Positions 7,690 to 15,792 of a DNA stretch of 64,000 nucleotides are shown one piece after another; positions within the stretch are counted from its first letter, which is position 1, and each line of letters starts with the position of its first letter. The notes beneath the pieces were generated by a model that was not told where the DNA came from, ran no database searches, and saw nothing but the letters and a program-made list of their open reading frames with translations. Source of the DNA: Clostridiales bacterium (GTDB lineage Bacteria; Bacillota; Clostridia; Lachnospirales; Lachnospiraceae). A program made the position numbers and the translations under genes. The stretch spans positions 1 to 64,000 of the forward strand of contig JAATFT010000092.1 in assembly GCA_015655075.1 (NCBI GenBank), read 5' to 3'.

Positions 7690-8772
7690 TTAAACCCGTA
7701 CAATGGTTCCGCCTCCAACTACATAATCCCCGTCATAAAATACGACTGCCTGGCCGGGAGTAACGGCTCTTTGCGGTTCTTCAAAAACACATTCCATTTT
7801 ATCGGCTTCAGTTTTACGGATAATGCACTTAGAGCCTTTATGGTTGTATCGGATTTTAGCGGTTACTTCCATTTCACCCTCTAAATCTCCAACGGACATA
7901 AAATTTAAATTATCCGCGTACAGCTTCCTGCTATATACTTCATCGGCACTTCCGATTACCACCTCGTTGGTTCCGGGCCGGATGGCCAATACAAATACAG
8001 GATGTCCCATTGCAAGATTCAAACCTTTTCTCTGCCCCACGGTATAATGAATGATTCCTTTATGTCTGCCGATTATTTTCCCGTCCGAGGTGACAAAATT
8101 GCCTTCCTCCGGTTTTTCCTTTGTATACTCTGTGATGAATCCGGCATAATCCCTGTCCGGAATAAAGCAGATCTCCTGACTGTCCGGCTTATTTGCCACT
8201 CTTAAATTAATATTTTTTGCAATCCGGCGGACCTCCTCCTTCGTATAATCCCCCACGGGCATTAAAGTACGCGCCAGCTGATACTGGGTCAAATTATATA
8301 AAGCATAGGTCTGATCCTTATCCTCCGTTGCAGATTTCTTTAAGGTATATCTGCCGTTTTTAAGCTTCACAACTCTGGCATAATGGCCGGTGGCAATGTA
8401 ATCGGCTCCGATATCCAGAGCACGTTTTAATAAAGATTCCCATTTCACATAGCGGTTACAGGCAATACACGGATTGGGCGTATTCCCTTTCCCATATTCA
8501 TTCGTAAAATAGTCAATCACAGCACACTTAAATTCGTTCTTAAAATTCATGACATAATATGGTATATCCAGTGCATATGCCACCCGTCTCGCATCGTCAA
8601 CGGCGCTTAAGCCGCAGCAGCCTCCCCTCGCTTCCTGCACTGCCACGTCTTCCTCCTGCCAGATCTGCATGGTAACTCCGACCACATCATAGCCGGTATT
8701 TTTAAGTAAATAGGCGGCTACGGAGGAATCTACCCCTCCGGACATGCCTACTACCACCTTTTTTCTTTCCAA
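7690..8772 (-). CDS. mnmA: tRNA-specific 2-thiouridylase MnmA
   Basis: MnmA adenylates and thiolates U34 of tRNA-Lys, -Glu and -Gln using sulfur relayed from a cysteine desulfurase. The P-loop GMSGGVDSSVAAY is at the N-terminus, the nucleophile lies in NPCIACNRYVKW (~residue 100) and the second cysteine in SQEICFI (~residue 200). Total ~360 residues is normal. AGGAGG lies 7 bp before a TTG that gives MERKKVVVG; the ATG two codons earlier is only 1 bp from it, so TTG is preferred. It follows nifU by a few bases, forming iscR-nifS-nifU-mnmA, which ties sulfur supply to tRNA thiolation. Confidence 0.95.
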   Translation of the reverse strand: MERKKVVVGMSGGVDSSVAAYLLKNTGYDVVGVTMQIWQEEDVAVQEARGGCCGLSAVDDARRVAYALDIPYYVMNFKNEFKCAVIDYFTNEYGKGNTPNPCIACNRYVKWESLLKRALDIGADYIATGHYARVVKLKNGRYTLKKSATEDKDQTYALYNLTQYQLARTLMPVGDYTKEEVRRIAKNINLRVANKPDSQEICFIPDRDYAGFITEYTKEKPEEGNFVTSDGKIIGRHKGIIHYTVGQRKGLNLAMGHPVFVLAIRPGTNEVVIGSADEVYSRKLYADNLNFMSVGDLEGEMEVTAKIRYNHKGSKCIIRKTEADKMECVFEEPQRAVTPGQAVVFYDGDYVVGGGTIVRV

Positions 8773-8783
8773 ATACATGCCTC

Positions 8784-9221
8784 CTAATAGATTTCTTCCG
8801 CTTCCCCTTCGCTGATATCGGACTTAGGTTTATCCAAGCCTTCAATCACAATATTATTCTTTGTTGCATAATCCCATAAGGCAGCATGAATTGCCTCTTC
8901 CGCCAATAAGGAACAGTGAACCTTAACTGCGGGAAGTCCGTCCAAAGCTTCCATTACAGCTTTATTGGTTACCTGTAAAGCTTCTTTCACATTTTTCCCC
9001 TTCACTAATTCCGTTGCCATGCTGCTGGTAGCAACCGCCGCACCGCAGCCAAAGGTTTTAAATTTAACGTCCTGAATAATGCCGCCGTTATTGATATCCA
9101 GATAGATTCTCATGATATCACCGCATTTTGCGTTGCCTACCGTACCAACTCCGCTGGCGTTTTCTATTTCACCTACATTTCTTGGGTTGCTGAAATGCTC
9201 CATTACTTTTTCACTGTACAT
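8784..9221 (-). CDS. nifU: Iron-sulfur cluster scaffold NifU/IscU
   Basis: The 145-residue protein is the scaffold on which [2Fe-2S]/[4Fe-4S] clusters are built. It begins YSEKVMEHFSNPRNVG and has the three cluster cysteines in NAKCGD, TFGCGAA and VHCSLLAEEA, plus the Asp after the first Cys. It has only the IscU-type N-terminal domain, without the NifU C-terminal domain. Encoded between nifS and mnmA with a GGGAG site. Confidence 0.93.
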   Translation of the reverse strand: MYSEKVMEHFSNPRNVGEIENASGVGTVGNAKCGDIMRIYLDINNGGIIQDVKFKTFGCGAAVATSSMATELVKGKNVKEALQVTNKAVMEALDGLPAVKVHCSLLAEEAIHAALWDYATKNNIVIEGLDKPKSDISEGEAEEIY

Positions 9222-9283
9222 CTTTTTTCTCCCTTATCTCTGGAAACGTTACCAATATTTAATCATAGTGTAGAAATATTTCA

Positions 9284-10468
9284 TTATTTACGGTTGCTTT
9301 TTACAAAGTCTTCATATAAGGGGGACATAGAGCGCAGCTTTTCTACTATTTCCTTAATCCTATCCACCACATAATCCATTTCTTCCTCTGTATTATCTTC
9401 ACACAAAGTCAGACGCAAAGAACCGTGGGCAATTTCATGGGGCAGTCCGATTGCAAGTAATACATGGGAAGGATCCAGTGAGCCGGAAGTACAGGCCGAA
9501 CCGCTGGAAGCACATATATTCTGCATATCCAACATAATTAAAAGAGATTCTCCTTCAATAAACTGGAAACTAAAATTGGCATTATTGGGCAGGCGTTTAG
9601 TTCTATGCCCGTTTAAACGCACATAGGGTACTTCCTTTAAGACTCTCTTAAGCAATTTATCCCTTAATTCAACTTCTTTTTTCTGACGTTCTTCCATGGT
9701 TTCCATAGCTATTTCCACTGCCTTGCCAAAACCGACAATACCCGGAACATTCTCGGTTCCCGCCCGCCTGTGTCTTTCCTGCGCGCCGCCATGGATAAAG
9801 GATCTTAATTTCAGGCCCTTACGGATATAAAGGAAACCAATGCCTTTCGGACCGTTTAGTTTATGTCCGCTGGCACTTAACATATCAATATTTAACTCAC
9901 TTACATTAATAGCAAGCTGACCGAATGCCTGGACAGCGTCGGTGTGAAATAATATTTGATTAGCCTTTGCAATTTCACCGATTTCCTTAATCGGCTGTAT
10001 GGTTCCGATTTCATTATTGGCAAACATAACGGATATTAAAATGGTAGTGGGACGAATGGCTTTCTTTAATTCCTCCAGTTTTATAATACCATTCTCATCC
10101 ACATCAATATAAGACACTTCAATCCCATGCTTTTCTAAATATTCACAGCTGTGGAGAACTGCATGATGTTCGATTTTGGAGGTAATAATGTGGTTACCCT
10201 TTGAAGCGTATGCCTCAGCGGTAGCTTTTAATGCCCAGTTGTCCGATTCCGTACCGCCCGCCGTAAAATAAATATCGGAGATTTCTGCTCCAAGCGCTTC
10301 GGCTATGATACCTCTGGCCTCGTCTATTGCCTTTTTATTTTGTGTAGCAAGCTCATACACGCTGGAAGGATTACCAAAGCTCTCCGTAAAATAAGGGAGC
10401 ATAGCTTCCACAACCGCCGGACGTGTTTTTGTTGTTGCTGCATTATCTAAATATATCTTTTTTTCCAC
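9284..10468 (-). CDS. nifS: Cysteine desulfurase NifS/IscS
   Basis: PLP-dependent removal of sulfur from cysteine for Fe-S assembly and tRNA thiolation. Visible are the N-terminal YLDNAATTK, the PLP lysine in SASGHKLNGPKG, and the catalytic cysteine loop SSGSACTSGSLDPSHVL. Length ~394 matches NifS. The AGGAG lies directly against the ATG at codon 1 but 9 bp from a GTG at codon 4 (VEKKIYLD), so GTG 10466-10468 is the likelier start. It is second in the iscR-nifS-nifU-mnmA operon. Confidence 0.94.
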   Translation of the reverse strand: MEKKIYLDNAATTKTRPAVVEAMLPYFTESFGNPSSVYELATQNKKAIDEARGIIAEALGAEISDIYFTAGGTESDNWALKATAEAYASKGNHIITSKIEHHAVLHSCEYLEKHGIEVSYIDVDENGIIKLEELKKAIRPTTILISVMFANNEIGTIQPIKEIGEIAKANQILFHTDAVQAFGQLAINVSELNIDMLSASGHKLNGPKGIGFLYIRKGLKLRSFIHGGAQERHRRAGTENVPGIVGFGKAVEIAMETMEERQKKEVELRDKLLKRVLKEVPYVRLNGHRTKRLPNNANFSFQFIEGESLLIMLDMQNICASSGSACTSGSLDPSHVLLAIGLPHEIAHGSLRLTLCEDNTEEEMDYVVDRIKEIVEKLRSMSPLYEDFVKSNRK

Positions 10469-10495
10469 CTGTGTCATCTCCTATTATTATATTTC

Positions 10496-10975
10496 CTATT
10501 GCCTGCAAGTTGGTTTTTTACGGCCGTCTTCATCATAAATTCTGTGTTCGGATTGAATCTTTTCGCTTTCCTCCATTAATTCAGAGAGCTTCATGGTATC
10601 TACAGTATTATTTATACTATCACTAATACGCATCCAAACGTATTTTGTTACACACAAATCTGAACCGGCGCAGGAAACCCCGCTTCCCATAATTTCCGCA
10701 CAATCCACGGGGTTTAAATCGCCTTCCAACGCCCTTAATATATCGCCAACGGATATTTCCTCCGGCTTTTTAGCCAGAACATACCCTCCCTGCGCCCCTC
10801 TTATACTATTTACTATTCCCGCTTTTTTCAGCTTTGCAATTAACTGTTCCAGATAACTCATGGAAATATCCTGCCGTTCCGCTATTCCGCTCAATGCAAC
10901 TGCTTCATTTTTCTCATTCATCGCCAAATCCAATACTGCCCGTAAACCATATCTACCCTTTGTAGACAGCTTCAT
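10496..10975 (-). CDS. iscR: Rrf2-family Fe-S-responsive repressor IscR
   Basis: A winged-helix repressor of Fe-S assembly genes that senses its own cluster. The N-terminus MKLSTKGRYGLRAVLDLAM and the HTH (SGIAERQDISMSYLEQLIAKLKKAG, about 30-55) are standard, and the cysteines of CAEIMGSGVSCAGSDLC around residues 91-107 match the cluster-binding loop. The longest frame starts at GTG 10982-10984; AGGTGG spacing and family N-termini favour the ATG at 10973-10975 (MKLST). It heads the operon and probably autoregulates. Confidence 0.92.
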   Translation of the reverse strand: MKLSTKGRYGLRAVLDLAMNEKNEAVALSGIAERQDISMSYLEQLIAKLKKAGIVNSIRGAQGGYVLAKKPEEISVGDILRALEGDLNPVDCAEIMGSGVSCAGSDLCVTKYVWMRISDSINNTVDTMKLSELMEESEKIQSEHRIYDEDGRKKPTCRQ

Positions 10976-11011
10976 CATACCCACCTCTCTTTTTCAATTT
11001 CGGGTGTTTAA

Positions 11012-11086
11012 TTCCTACTATTTTATTTCCTACTAAAACAGTGCGTATTCTTGTAACATATTATCATCACATTTCTAATTTGTCAA
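11012..11086 (-). promoter_or_regulatory. iscR operon promoter with tandem putative operators
   Basis: On the minus strand TTGACA (11081-11086) and TAATAT (11058-11063) are spaced by 17 bp. Just downstream, the 9-mer TAGTAGGAA occurs twice as a direct repeat (11012-11020 and 11027-11035) with a 15-bp period. Its position near the start point and upstream of an Rrf2 gene suggests an autoregulatory IscR site. Confidence 0.6.
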
Positions 11087-11162
11087 CACGATTCCGGGAA
11101 TTGTTTTATACTCTCCGAAATATATTTAATTAAGTTCTATTATTTTAAGGCCGGGAGTTTAT

Positions 11163-12704
11163 ATGACAAAAAATAAAAGCAATTTAATTAAAGGCACGGT
11201 GGTCCTGACTTTTGCGGGCTTGGCTAGCCGTTTTATGGGATTTTTCTATCGGATTTTTTTATCCAATGCCATGGGCGCCGAATTAATGGGCATTTATCAG
11301 TTGGTATTTCCAATTTATATGATAGGTTTTACCATTTTTGCTTCCGGCATTCAGACGGCCATTTCGACTCTGGTTGCCAACGAATTAGGAAAGCAGAACT
11401 ATAAAAATATACCAAAAGTACTTAAGATCGGAATTGTCATGTCCCTTAGTACAGCTATAGTATTGGCCTTTCTGGTCAACCGATATTCCGGCATGATTGC
11501 AACCCATATATTAAAGGAACCAAGCTGTAGCTCCTCCCTTGGCATACTCTCCTATGCTTTCCCTTTCTGCGGTATTACCGCCTGCATTAACGGATATTAT
11601 TACGGTTTAAAAAAAGCAGGCGTGCCCGCTACAACCCAATTGTTAGAACAAATCGTACGGGTAACCTGCGTTTATGCAATTGCCTCCTATGTTGGTAACG
11701 GAAATATTAAAGTCACCAGTGAATTAGCCGTATTAGGCGTCGTTATTGGAGAAATCGCCTCCCAGCTTTATAATCTGGGCTCCTTATATTGTTCCCGCAC
11801 TCCAAGGGAAATATCACAGCTTGCCAAATCTTCACAGACACCGGTGCATCAAAAGAATGAACCTATTACCGGCCGTCTTTTTAAGATGGCCTTACCTTTA
11901 ACGGCAAACCGGCTGCTGATTAGTATATTACACAGTGCGGAAGCTATCCTTATACCCAATATGCTGAAAAAATACGGCTTGAGCAGTTCGGAAGCATTAA
12001 GTGTCTACGGTATTTTAAATGGTATGTCCATGCCGTTTATTATGTTCCCTTCGGCTATCACCAATTCCCTGTCCGTATTATTGCTTCCAACCATTTCAGA
12101 GGCCCAGTCTTCACGCAACGAGGAAATGATTAAAAAAACCACGGCCATTTCCCTCAAATACAGTATGCTCATCGGTATATTAAGCGCAGGGGTTTTTATC
12201 AGCTTCGGCCAGGTATTAGGAGATTTAATCTTTCATAATGAACTTGCGGGGAGCCTTCTTACGACCTTGGCCTGGCTATGCCCTTTTTTGTATATTACCA
12301 CTACGTTAAGCAGCATTATCAATGGCCTGGGATTAGCTCATTTAACGTTTGCCAATTCGGTGATCGGGCTGTCCGTCCGTATATTATCGATCCTTTATCT
12401 GGTGCCAAGGCAGGGTATAAACGGATATTTATTATGCCTTTTAATCAGCCAGTTAGTAATCACCTCTTTTGACGGCATTATTGTTATAAAAAAAATAAGA
12501 CCGCCCTTTGAGGCTGCCGATTTAATTTTAAAACCCGGAATTATCGTGGCTTTATCCAGTTATCTGCTTTTTCATTTATATAAATACCTATCACCCCGGC
12601 ATGGCGGCCTTACTATTTTATTAATCTGTATTTTTTTAATTTGTTCCTTATATATCATGTTACTGGGCATAACAAAAGCCGTTTCCTTAAAAGATTTTAA
12701 GTAA
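11163..12704 (+). CDS. spoVB: SpoVB-type polysaccharide flippase (MOP/MATE exporter family)
   Basis: A 513-residue polytopic membrane protein with about 14 hydrophobic segments and the family opening IKGTVVLTFAGLASRFMGFF followed by RIFLSNAMGAELMGIYQL. SpoVB-like proteins flip lipid-linked peptidoglycan or polysaccharide precursors and are needed for the spore cortex. Stand-alone plus-strand gene divergent from iscR; its last 8 bp overlap the end of the convergent diguanylate cyclase gene. A vegetative polysaccharide flippase role cannot be excluded. Confidence 0.88.
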   Translation: MTKNKSNLIKGTVVLTFAGLASRFMGFFYRIFLSNAMGAELMGIYQLVFPIYMIGFTIFASGIQTAISTLVANELGKQNYKNIPKVLKIGIVMSLSTAIVLAFLVNRYSGMIATHILKEPSCSSSLGILSYAFPFCGITACINGYYYGLKKAGVPATTQLLEQIVRVTCVYAIASYVGNGNIKVTSELAVLGVVIGEIASQLYNLGSLYCSRTPREISQLAKSSQTPVHQKNEPITGRLFKMALPLTANRLLISILHSAEAILIPNMLKKYGLSSSEALSVYGILNGMSMPFIMFPSAITNSLSVLLLPTISEAQSSRNEEMIKKTTAISLKYSMLIGILSAGVFISFGQVLGDLIFHNELAGSLLTTLAWLCPFLYITTTLSSIINGLGLAHLTFANSVIGLSVRILSILYLVPRQGINGYLLCLLISQLVITSFDGIIVIKKIRPPFEAADLILKPGIIVALSSYLLFHLYKYLSPRHGGLTILLICIFLICSLYIMLLGITKAVSLKDFK

Positions 12705-14226
12705 ACAGCTTAAATCCATCTTTGCCCTTATCTTTTACATCATATAAAGCTTTGTCCGCGCAATTTAAAAGCTGATTGTAATTTTTTCCGTCCCTTGGAT
12801 ACATAGAAACCCCGATACTGCCTGAGACTGATATTTCATATTCCTTTTCACGATATACGGAATGAAGCGCGCGCTGCAGTAAATTTGCTTTTATAAATAC
12901 GGTTTCTTTATTAGCGATATCCCCTATAAATACTGCAAATTCATCACCGCCGATTCGCCCTATGATTTCACCTGACGTAAAAATCATCTTTACCTGATTA
13001 ATCACAAAAGATAAAACCTTATCCCCTTGTAAATGTCCGTAATGATCATTAATGCTCTTAAAATCATCAATATCCACTATCATAAAGATATGTTCCGTAT
13101 CACTGTGCTTCTGAATATAGTGGTCGATTAATTCCTTTGTTGCGCTCTTGTTGTAAACACCGGTTAAGGGATCCCTTTTTGCCTTATATTCTAAAGTCTG
13201 CAGCTCTTTCTTATGCAGATCAATATTGACGATCTTGCCTATAACCCGGATGGGATGCTTATTATCGTCATATATTGTTTTGCCCCTTGTATGACACCAG
13301 ACATAGTTATTTTTTATGTCCCGTATCCGGAATTCCGATTCAATCATCTCCTTTCCGCTGCGCAAAGCCCTGCAATATTCAGAAAATACACCGATATCCT
13401 CCAAAAGGACCATTTTTTCCCCATTGGTTTTAATGTCTGAAAAATGTGGTATAACGGGCAGCCTGCCGTATAATTCCTGGTACTTGTCGGCAAATGTCAT
13501 TAAATCCTCCTCAATTTCATATTCAAATAAAATATCGTTGGATATTTCAGCCGCTACCCGGTAGCGTTCCTCCTCCAATAAAAGCCTCTCCTGCATTAAT
13601 TTTGATTCCGTAATGTCTATAAGTACGGCAGATAAAGTGTGATTTCCATTTTTATCTTCAATATAGTTGCCGTTTATTAAAATCCATATGATGCTGCCCT
13701 TCTTCGTTACCATCCTGACTTCTTTTTGGATGTATTCCCCTCTGCAAAATCCCTCTCCCAGGGCTTTAAATTTGTCCATATCTTCCCGATATACCAAAGA
13801 TATCACTCTGTTCTTAAATTCCCGCTGTATTTCTTCCTTACTGTAGCCTACAATATCATAATATCCATCGTTGGCATAAATTATTTCGTAATTATACTCC
13901 AAACCAAAATTGACAAAACCCGCATGAATGCTGTTTGTTATATGCCTTAATTCCATGGAGGCTTCCCTGATTTTTTTTTCGCTGATATTCTTCAGCCGTA
14001 AAATAAAAACCACGGCAAATAAACATAAAATAATAAAAGCAGAACAAAAAACCACAAAATAAACATCTTGTGAATACAGAGAAGCTGCTTTTGATATTTT
14101 TTCTTTTGCATCTGCTGTTTTAACAGTATAAAATAAAATCAGTAATGCATTAATAACTAATAGAATAGAAATAAGTCCGCAACGCAAAGCTTTGTGAAAA
14201 ATACAACGCAACGTTCTTTTTTTCAC
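12697..14226 (-). CDS. Membrane diguanylate cyclase with two PAS domains (PAS-PAS-GGDEF)
   Basis: Synthesises cyclic-di-GMP from two GTP. Two hydrophobic segments (about 14-35 and 53-75) anchor it. PAS/PAC domains cover roughly 90-210 and 218-335, and GGDEF covers about 345-509 with the intact motif GRIGGDEFAVFIGD. The inhibitory I-site RxxD normally five residues before GGDEF reads SGEI, so product inhibition at that site is unlikely. Translation starts at GTG 14224-14226 after AAGGTG. The 5' leader carries a cyclic-di-GMP-I riboswitch, so the enzyme's own product probably controls its expression. Confidence 0.9.
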   Translation of the reverse strand: MKKRTLRCIFHKALRCGLISILLVINALLILFYTVKTADAKEKISKAASLYSQDVYFVVFCSAFIILCLFAVVFILRLKNISEKKIREASMELRHITNSIHAGFVNFGLEYNYEIIYANDGYYDIVGYSKEEIQREFKNRVISLVYREDMDKFKALGEGFCRGEYIQKEVRMVTKKGSIIWILINGNYIEDKNGNHTLSAVLIDITESKLMQERLLLEEERYRVAAEISNDILFEYEIEEDLMTFADKYQELYGRLPVIPHFSDIKTNGEKMVLLEDIGVFSEYCRALRSGKEMIESEFRIRDIKNNYVWCHTRGKTIYDDNKHPIRVIGKIVNIDLHKKELQTLEYKAKRDPLTGVYNKSATKELIDHYIQKHSDTEHIFMIVDIDDFKSINDHYGHLQGDKVLSFVINQVKMIFTSGEIIGRIGGDEFAVFIGDIANKETVFIKANLLQRALHSVYREKEYEISVSGSIGVSMYPRDGKNYNQLLNCADKALYDVKDKGKDGFKLFT

Positions 14227-14311
14227 CAGATTTTCACCTTCTTTAAATCACATTAATATTTCCATTACTGTTTTCTTATGTAATTTAACACTCTGTCTTA
14301 AGGCAGGTGTC

Positions 14312-14358
14312 ATATGCAATTTAAGCTCTGTGTAAAACACAGAGCTTAAATTGCATAT
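14312..14358 (-). promoter_or_regulatory. Perfect 22-bp stem-loop in the riboswitch leader (possible expression platform)
   Basis: Arms 14312-14333 and 14337-14358 are exact reverse complements around a 3-nt loop. It lies between the cyclic-di-GMP aptamer and the GTG start. There is no U-tract on the minus strand, so it is not a standard terminator. Outside it, ATTACTGTTT (just before) and AAACAGTAAT (about 14261-14272, minus strand) can also pair, enclosing the hairpin in a larger structure. Confidence 0.55.
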
Positions 14359-14379
14359 AAACAGTAATCTAAATTACCT

Positions 14380-14466
14380 TTGTGCAACCGGCTATCGTAT
14401 CTGCAGTAATCAGATTTAGACCCTAAGCTTTGCGTCCTTATCTTTCGACAAGTTTGCCCTTACCAA
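14380..14466 (-). ncRNA. Cyclic-di-GMP class I (GEMM-I) riboswitch
   Basis: Read on the minus strand the conserved elements occur in order: GGGCAAAC, the GAAA tetraloop in GUCGAAAGAU, GGACGCAAAGC, the tetraloop receptor and junction AGGGUCUAAAU, a variable P3 hairpin (CUGAUUACUGCAG), and the closing GAUAGCCGGUUGC. These are the hallmark residues of the GEMM-I aptamer. It is ~155 nt upstream of the diguanylate cyclase start, on the same strand. Confidence 0.92.
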
Positions 14467-14544
14467 ATATAGGAATATTGTACTACACATTACCCCGCAT
14501 TGCAATAGTTTTTATTAACTTATTCCGCTTTTATTGCACGTCCT

Positions 14545-14717
14545 GTTACTATTCACAGCTCTGCAAAAATGAGCAGATCTGTGAACCGTAACACGCTTCG
14601 CGAAGCACAAGAAACGCAGAACCAGCGTTTTGGCGCTGCTATACTCCGGTTTTCTGTGACTTCCGCTTCGCTACACTCACAAAAAACACGTCGGATATAT
14701 CGGCTGTGAATAGTAAC
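14545..14717. repeat. 173-bp element with perfect 15-bp inverted ends
   Basis: GTTACTATTCACAGC at 14545-14559 is exactly inverted at 14703-14717. The interior has nested palindromes (GCTTCGCGAAGC at 14593-14604; a GTGA...TCAC hairpin near 14655-14695) and no coding frame. A related core occurs at 2922-2966. It resembles a non-autonomous mobile or REP-like element; I see no target-site duplication. It lies just downstream of metA and upstream of the riboswitch transcript. Confidence 0.5.
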
Positions 14718-14723
14718 CACCTC

Positions 14724-15629
14724 CTACAGTACGTAAGGAGTTATTTGATACACGTAATAATTCAGCCAGTTTGTGTACATGGCGTTGGAATGGGCACGCC
14801 AGGTCAAGTTTGGTTTCCTGCCTTCTTTATCGTCCGGATAATAATTTTTAGGTATCTGAATGTCCAAACCCTTCTCTTTGTCCCTCGTATATTCCTTGTC
14901 AAGAGTAATCCTGTCATATTCAGGATGGCCCATTACAAATATCTGCTTGCCTTCCTCAGCCATTACAATGAAAACACCGGCTTCATCGGATTCAGCTAAT
15001 ATGGTTAAATTCGGATTGTTTATAATGTCCTCTCTGGAGACGGTAGTATATCTTGAGTGGGGCGCATAAAAAATATCGTCAAACCCCCGGACCAAGGGTT
15101 TTTTTCGGTTCAGGACCCGGTGTAAGAACACGCCGTACATTTTCTGTTCCAACGGAATTTTTCGAATACCATAATGATAATACAGTCCCGCCTGGGCTCC
15201 CCAGCAAATATGAAGAGTAGAAGTAACATTGGTCTTTGACCACTTCATAATTTTCACCAATTCATCCCAGTAATTTACTTCTTCAAATTCCATCTGTTCA
15301 ACCGGCGCACCTGTAATAATCAGTCCGTCAAACTTCACATTTTCAACTTCTTCATAGGTCAGATAAAACTGATCCAGATGGCTGGCAGCCGTATTTTTCC
15401 CAATATAAGAGCCTGTCGTCAAAAAGGTGATATCAACCTGCAGAGGCGTATTGGATAAACAGCGCAGTAATTGAACCTCCGTGTCCTCCTTAAGAGGCAT
15501 CAGATTTAATATTGCAATACGAAGAGGACGTATATCCTGATGCATGGCTCTGGTTTCATCCATGATAAATATATTCTCATTTTCCAATATTCGTTTTGCC
15601 GGTAAATCACTTTGTACTTTAATAGGCAT
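14724..15629 (-). CDS. metA: Homoserine O-acetyltransferase MetA
   Basis: First committed step of methionine synthesis, activating homoserine. The 301-residue protein starts [20 protein letters not shown]. Catalytic Cys142 (HICWGAQAG), His235 and Glu237 (GHPEYD) are at the family positions. Residue 111 is Glu ([10 protein letters not shown]); in characterised MetA proteins Glu111 gives acetyl-CoA rather than succinyl-CoA specificity. Monocistronic or at the end of a ligA transcript 160 bp upstream. I see no SAM riboswitch or T-box in that gap. Confidence 0.95.
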   Translation of the reverse strand: MPIKVQSDLPAKRILENENIFIMDETRAMHQDIRPLRIAILNLMPLKEDTEVQLLRCLSNTPLQVDITFLTTGSYIGKNTAASHLDQFYLTYEEVENVKFDGLIITGAPVEQMEFEEVNYWDELVKIMKWSKTNVTSTLHICWGAQAGLYYHYGIRKIPLEQKMYGVFLHRVLNRKKPLVRGFDDIFYAPHSRYTTVSREDIINNPNLTILAESDEAGVFIVMAEEGKQIFVMGHPEYDRITLDKEYTRDKEKGLDIQIPKNYYPDDKEGRKPNLTWRAHSNAMYTNWLNYYVYQITPYVL

Positions 15630-15792
15630 ATTATCACCATCTTTTCTATTATTTTTTTATCTGCACGATTCAGTAATTGCTTTAAATCGGCAGAAAATAG
15701 CAGATTATTAATATATAAGTCATCAATCACTTGTCTAAATTATTAGATTTAATTTTTAATTTAGATTTATGATTTAACCTAACATTATAATT

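Noticed and set aside
15630-15792. SAM riboswitch or T-box upstream of metA
   Set aside because: None of the conserved motifs (K-turn, AGGGA/TGGTGCCAA) is visible in this AT-rich 160-bp gap.
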